The notes beneath the pieces are model-generated. The model made no database searches. It was not told the DNA's origin and worked only from the letters and a program-made list of their open reading frames with translations. Both the position numbers and the translations under genes were made by a program. Shown here piece by piece: positions 27,348 through 31,621 of a stretch of 31,621 nt of DNA. Source of the stretch: Obelidium mucronatum. Taxonomy: Eukaryota; Chytridiomycota; Chytridiomycetes; Chytridiales; Chytriomycetaceae. Every line of letters begins with the position of its first letter. The first letter of the stretch is position 1. The stretch covers positions 1-31,621 of the forward strand of contig JAIVFH010000297.1 of assembly GCA_025765595.1 (NCBI GenBank), written 5' to 3'.

Positions 27348-28195
27348 TACAGACATATGCTCAGTCACTTTGCTTCTTTGCAGTGCAGGTTGCAAATCCT
27401 TTTTGTCTTTATAGGATTTCAATACCTGGGGGCAAACATTTCTTTCTAGGGGGTATTTAATTTTGATTGCCAGAAAATTCTGCCTCTTGCTTTCTGAAGA
27501 AACTCTGGTGAGCTATTTAAAATCTTGATGAACAGTGAACAAAAGATGTCAAACAAACCAAACAGCAATGATTTTTTTGCAATCTGCTGTAAAATCTTGA
27601 TGAACAGTGAACAGAAGATTGTCAAACAAACCAAACAATTGGTGCTGCTTACTTGTCTTATTGTCTGGCCTGGAGCTGCTTCTTGTTTTGTCCTCGTTTG
27701 TTTGGAGCTTCCATAATTTGTGTGTTAGTTGGTGTTACATTGGTGAAAATCACTTGGAGCGACAGGACAGCTGGAAAATTGAATATGTTTAACATTATCA
27801 CTCAGGTAAGGGGCCAGTCCAAGTGCAAAATCATTGATGAAAGTCGTCACAAAAAATGTTTTTTGAGTAGTGCCAAAGATGACATTTTCTCGACAATTTT
27901 GCACTTGGACCAGGCCCTAAAAAAACCCTACTTAATACAGTTGAATGCTCATGTGTTGTCTGGAGAGATTAATGGGGCATGGGGTGACTTTGGTCATCAG
28001 TTTTCCTTAAATTGTTAGTTAAATAACAGCTTGAACATGTCCATTTCTAAAAATAGAACTATTAGAAACCCCTTTTTAACCCTTAAACCATTTTAACCAA
28101 GCAGTGAGAACTTTTCTGTAAATAGAACTACACGGAATTGGTCCCCAACCCCCTAAAACTCCCCCCTAACATGACCGGTTGACAAGCAACCTGCA
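27348..28195 (+). mobile_element. GCAACCTGC element, copy 2 duplicate
   Basis: Counterpart of 13562-14409, including the internal hairpin (27794-27912). It has the same ends and no coding capacity. Confidence 0.6.
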
Positions 28196-28521
28196 AAAGA
28201 GGGGCTCTCTCCAGATTTTACTGTTAGTAATCTGAGCCACTGCTGTGAAAATAAGGTTAATCCTTTCTCTGCGTCCACAGAATAAGCCAGCCAACACACA
28301 AAAGTCATTCATTTTTTTATTGACAGTCTCATGGCGAGACCCCAACAGATTCCAGTTTTTATTATGTTTAATAATGGCTGGTGATGAACCCTTTAATCTA
28401 GTAATCACGCAGACATCTCCCACATAACCCCTGTCAGCAGCCACCCACTCGTCCTCCTCAAGATCCAGAAGCACTGTTTTGAACCTGATCCAGATCATTG
28501 TGGGGGCCACAGGGAGTTCCG
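28191..28521 (-). pseudogene. DDE transposase fragment, duplicate
   Basis: Identical to 14405-14735: ADRGY and RHETVN catalytic motifs, N-terminus missing at the 12-nt repeat block. Confidence 0.75.
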
Positions 28522-28522
28522 C

Positions 28523-28774
28523 CACCAATGAAAAACAGGGTCCAACTGGCATGCGCAATTTGGGGTCCGATTTGGGCCTTATTTGGGGTCCAATTCGGAC
28601 TCCTTATCAGATCCAAATCGGACAGAGAGCCATTCGGAGCCTATTGGGGCCCAATTAGGGCTCCAATATGATTGAAAAAACCTTGTTTTCGGATTTTTTT
28701 TGCTCCTAATGGGAGCGCTACTAGCGTTTTTTCACTCCTAATAGCAAACCAATTGGCTAATTAGGAGTCCTAAT
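28523..28774. repeat. 12-nt degenerate repeat block 3, duplicated copy
   Basis: Counterpart of 14737-14985 with two T-run length differences. Confidence 0.75.
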
Positions 28775-28838
28775 GGTGAGTTTTCAACCAATTAAGACCC
28801 TATGCACCAGTGAACACACCAGTGAACATAAATTTATG

Positions 28839-29519
28839 CAACTAGACACATACGCTCAGTCGCTTTGCTTCCTCGCAGTGCAGGTTGCAACTCCAGAGAA
28901 ATTAGGACTTAGTGGGATGGCAACACTTGCAAGGAGAAAAATTCTTTTTAGGGGTGTGTGCGATAAGTCAGAATTTCTATTTTGATTACCAGAAAATTAA
29001 AGAGGCTCCCTTCTTTGTTTCCAAATTTAAAATCTTGGGGGATGACCAGAAGATGTCAAACAAGCCAAAAGCAGACAGATTTTCATCATGAGTCTGCCTG
29101 CAATATGTGCTGCTTACTAGGCATTAATCTAGCCTTGAGTCACTTCTTATTTTGCCTTCTTTAGAGCTTCCATTATTTGTGTTAGTTGATGAAATCTATT
29201 CGAGGAAAGCTTATTCTGGTTTTCAGCAAGCCTGACATGACAGCAGCTAGAAAATAAAATAAGCAAAACATGATTACTCAGGTCAAAAAACCCTTCTTGA
29301 GACAGTTGTGTTGTCTGGAGTTACTTTATTTCCAAGTCAATTTTCCTTTAATTGCCAGGGAAGCAACAGCTTGAACAAGTCCATTTTCTAAAAATAGAAC
29401 TATTAAAAACTCCCTTCTTAACCCTCAAACCATTTGAACAAAGTAGGAACATCTTTTCTATAAATAGAACTACAAGGAATTGGCCTTCAACCCCCTCAAA
29501 CTCCCCCTTAACATGACAG
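28839..29519 (+). mobile_element. GCAACCTGC element, copy 3 duplicate
   Basis: Counterpart of 15050-15730, again ending where the right inverted-repeat arm begins. Confidence 0.65.
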
Positions 29520-29601
29520 GGGTTTTTTGACCTGAGTAATCATGTTTTGCTTATTTTATTTTCTAGCTGCTGTCATGTCAGGCTTGCTGAAAACCAGAAT
29601 A
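29212..29601. repeat. Perfect 82-bp inverted repeat, duplicate
   Basis: Arms 29212-29293 and 29520-29601 with the same 226-nt loop as 15423-15812. Confidence 0.95.
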
Positions 29602-30412
29602 TTGCAATTGGAGAAGCTCTGGCAAATCAAACAGAAGCGTGAAAAGCAGGATGCTGACAATGTCAAAGAGACGTTGAAACAATCAACAGGGGCATGTCTA
29701 AACAGATGCAGGCTGCCTACGCCAACTTCAACACACCTGCTACTTTAAGGATCTGAAGAATCAAAAACTCAACACTTCAGCGGCTGACAATTACAGGACT
29801 TTATCTATTTGCATGAATCAATTGATTCCAGACTATTTGAAGCTTGTACGCAAAACGAAGGATGGCTTCCCTGGTTTGGTTTGGGTCGGTTTGCGGGGCA
29901 ATTTGGCCGAGCCGGTGGGCCAAACCAGGATTGCGTCGACAAGCACCAAAATCGAAGCAGGGGGATCAGACTAAAGCAACAGAACAAACCAAGGCAATCA
30001 GGCCTCGCAGGTGGTCCTGTCCAATGGAGTTAACTTGAAGAAACCAAAGGCAACAATTTGGCTTGATCAAGAGACAGCGTCAAGGAGATCAACAGATGTG
30101 GAGTTCATCAATGCTGGACCAAGCAACACTAAGCCAAAAGCGCGGATACGGCTCAATCTGTCAAAAGTATCACACAAATCAAAAGAACAGATGAAGATGG
30201 AATCAAAAGAACAGGTAAAGCTGGAACCTGTTGGCAGACCAACACCAAAAGCGGAGGACAACAATGATGAAATACGGTCGTATTCAAGTTCGGACGTGGG
30301 ATCGGATTGGGGACCCGATTGGATGGTTTTGGTTGATGGGGAACTCATGGAAGGGCTCCCAATTGTTGATGGGGAATTGTACACGCCTGGGCGATACAGG
30401 GCAGACTTCTAA
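29575..30412 (+). pseudogene. Gene F, duplicate copy
   Basis: Same sequence as 15786-16623, with the same two frame changes and the same in-frame TAA (29972-29974). The damage, if it is damage, predates the duplication. Confidence 0.5.
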
Positions 30413-30537
30413 GTGTATATGTGGGTTATTTATTCCCTTCCTTCCCTACTCTCCGTTTGTCTTTTCACGAATACAGAAACTTTGGGTTGTTTTTAAAAAA
30501 ACTTTGGTTTATTTTTAAAAAATAAAGAAGATTTACA

Positions 30538-31466
30538 ATGTCCGAACATCCATTAGCCCCAGGAGACGCCAGCCCAGTTGCAGGTCTGCTGGACCGTATC
30601 TGCAACAGTCGTGACTGCAGACACTTCATCAAAGTTTTGTTTTCGCTCCCGTCAGTTGCAGACGGGACGTGGATTAGCGGCTACCAATGGATAACCAAGC
30701 CGCGCGCGGATGGCTCCGTTAACCCCAAGTCACTCAAGTATCTTTGGAAGACAATCCACGGGCACGTGTTTTACCCAAACATCTCGAAATTGGCACCCAA
30801 CCCATGCACAGATGCAATGCGAGAGCTGGTGCCACATATAATCATGTAATGTTTGTTCATTGTTCCGCACTATCATACGCACTATATCTAACATGCCTTA
30901 TTTAAGTATGTTGAATACTAACTTTGCGCCAGTGGTGTACAACTACCACCTGAAAGAAAACGACAAACAGCTAATCACTGTTGTACATCTGGACTTCCCC
31001 ATTGTCTTAACAACACTGAAAAAAACTGTTGAGTCTTTTCAGTTTCTTACAGACCATCATGATGACCTTGCAGCTCTGGCTGGACAAGTGGGGTTTGGTG
31101 TCATGTTTCCTGACAAAAAAGAGCTGGACCTTGACATAGCAAGAAAACTAATGCCGCGATTCATCTACGGTAATGTTTTATTTGACTTTAAGTGTATATG
31201 TATTGCTAAAGCTCTGTTTTTTGTTGTTATAGATTACAAGAATGTTAACCCACATGTTCAAGGTGCGTTTTACCACACAGCTGTACCCAGAACCCAGCAA
31301 AACAAGCGTGGATGGATCAAAAAACGCGTTTGACAGGGTCCCACTGCGGGAGTCGCGGATCAACCTGCAGGAAGCGATCCGGAATGAAGTTTGCAGGGAG
31401 CAACGCCAACGCAAAGATGCCACATTTCCGATGACGAAGAAAAGGAAAGCAGCGACAATGTTGTAA
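30538..31466 (+). pseudogene. Family B, duplicate with one-base insertion
   Basis: Exons 30538-30845, 30907-31169 and from 31233. An extra C in GTTAACCCACATG (about 31251) shifts exon 3 after YKNVN, giving an early stop at 31333. The original reading continues in another frame to 31466. Whether the extra base is real or a homopolymer sequencing error cannot be told from the sequence. Confidence 0.6.
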
Positions 31467-31506
31467 TTGTTGGTCCAACTATTGCAGGCATGTTTCTTTA
31501 TTTTTA

Positions 31507-31621
31507 ATGTCCAAGACTAAGCGCCAAGCATCACCAACACCAGCCAAACAGCCCGTGCGCAAAACCTACAGCAAGACGCCCAGCTCTGCTAATTGCGATG
31601 AGACGGCTATGGAAAGGCGCA
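31507..31621 (+). CDS. Family C, duplicate, 3'-partial at window end
   Basis: Start of the second copy of the family C gene (MSKTKRQASPTPAKQPVRKT); only part of exon 1 is inside the window. Matches 17716-17830 without change. Confidence 0.65.
   Translation, partial: MSKTKRQASPTPAKQPVRKTYSKTPSSANCDETAMERR

Larger units (their letters stand above)
25153..31621. repeat. Segmental duplication, right member, running off the window
   Basis: Copy of 11367-17830. The left junction lies within family A exon 5, joined to gene E2 with 2 bp (TT) common to both parents. The match still holds at the window end, so the true length is unknown. Confidence 0.9.

Overview
This window looks like repeat-rich nuclear DNA from a fungus, perhaps an early-diverging (chytrid-like) lineage. 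That placement is an inference. It rests on short GT-AG introns of about 40-70 nt with CTAAC/CTGAC branch-like motifs, AATAAA signals, a fungal/animal-type INSIG protein at the left edge, a decayed Ty1/copia element and a fragment of a DDE (IS5/Harbinger-like) transposase. I saw no rRNA, tRNA or CRISPR.

Layout. 1-620: end of an INSIG-like gene with two small introns. 620-1860: a possible exon fragment, an unassigned stretch and a triplicated 34-nt repeat. 1860-6550: a decayed copia retrotransposon on the minus strand, interrupted by a smaller repeat element (4121-4735). From 6553 to the right edge the sequence is a mosaic of repeated modules. Family D (minus, 6843-8101) is followed by a JmjC/cupin-like gene E (plus, ~8400-9330) with an acidic downstream ORF, family A (minus, 10961-12997), repeat elements and a DDE fragment, then families F, B and C (plus, 15786-18756) and a broken fragment G (18757-19237). 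The module order then partly repeats: A again (19584-22696), D again (23326-24386, broken), E again (24689-25152, broken). From 25153 to the window end the sequence is a nearly exact copy of 11367-17830.

Families A, B, C, D, F and G were not recognised. Spliced models of A (554 aa), B (267 aa) and C (272 aa) stay in frame across several introns, which is good evidence that they are or were real genes. They recur in the same order and strand, so they may travel together as one large multi-gene unit (a mobile element, an integrated virus-like element or a locally amplified gene cluster). This is a hypothesis.

A second unexplained layer is a degenerate 12-nt tandem repeat (core like CTCCTAATCG or TCCGATTTGG). 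It forms intergenic blocks with one shared end sequence and also fills the second intron of family A, beginning at the 5' splice site. Other structures are a perfect 82-bp inverted repeat (15423-15504 and 15731-15812) whose right arm contains the start codon of gene F, and an apparent gene-conversion tract between two family A copies.
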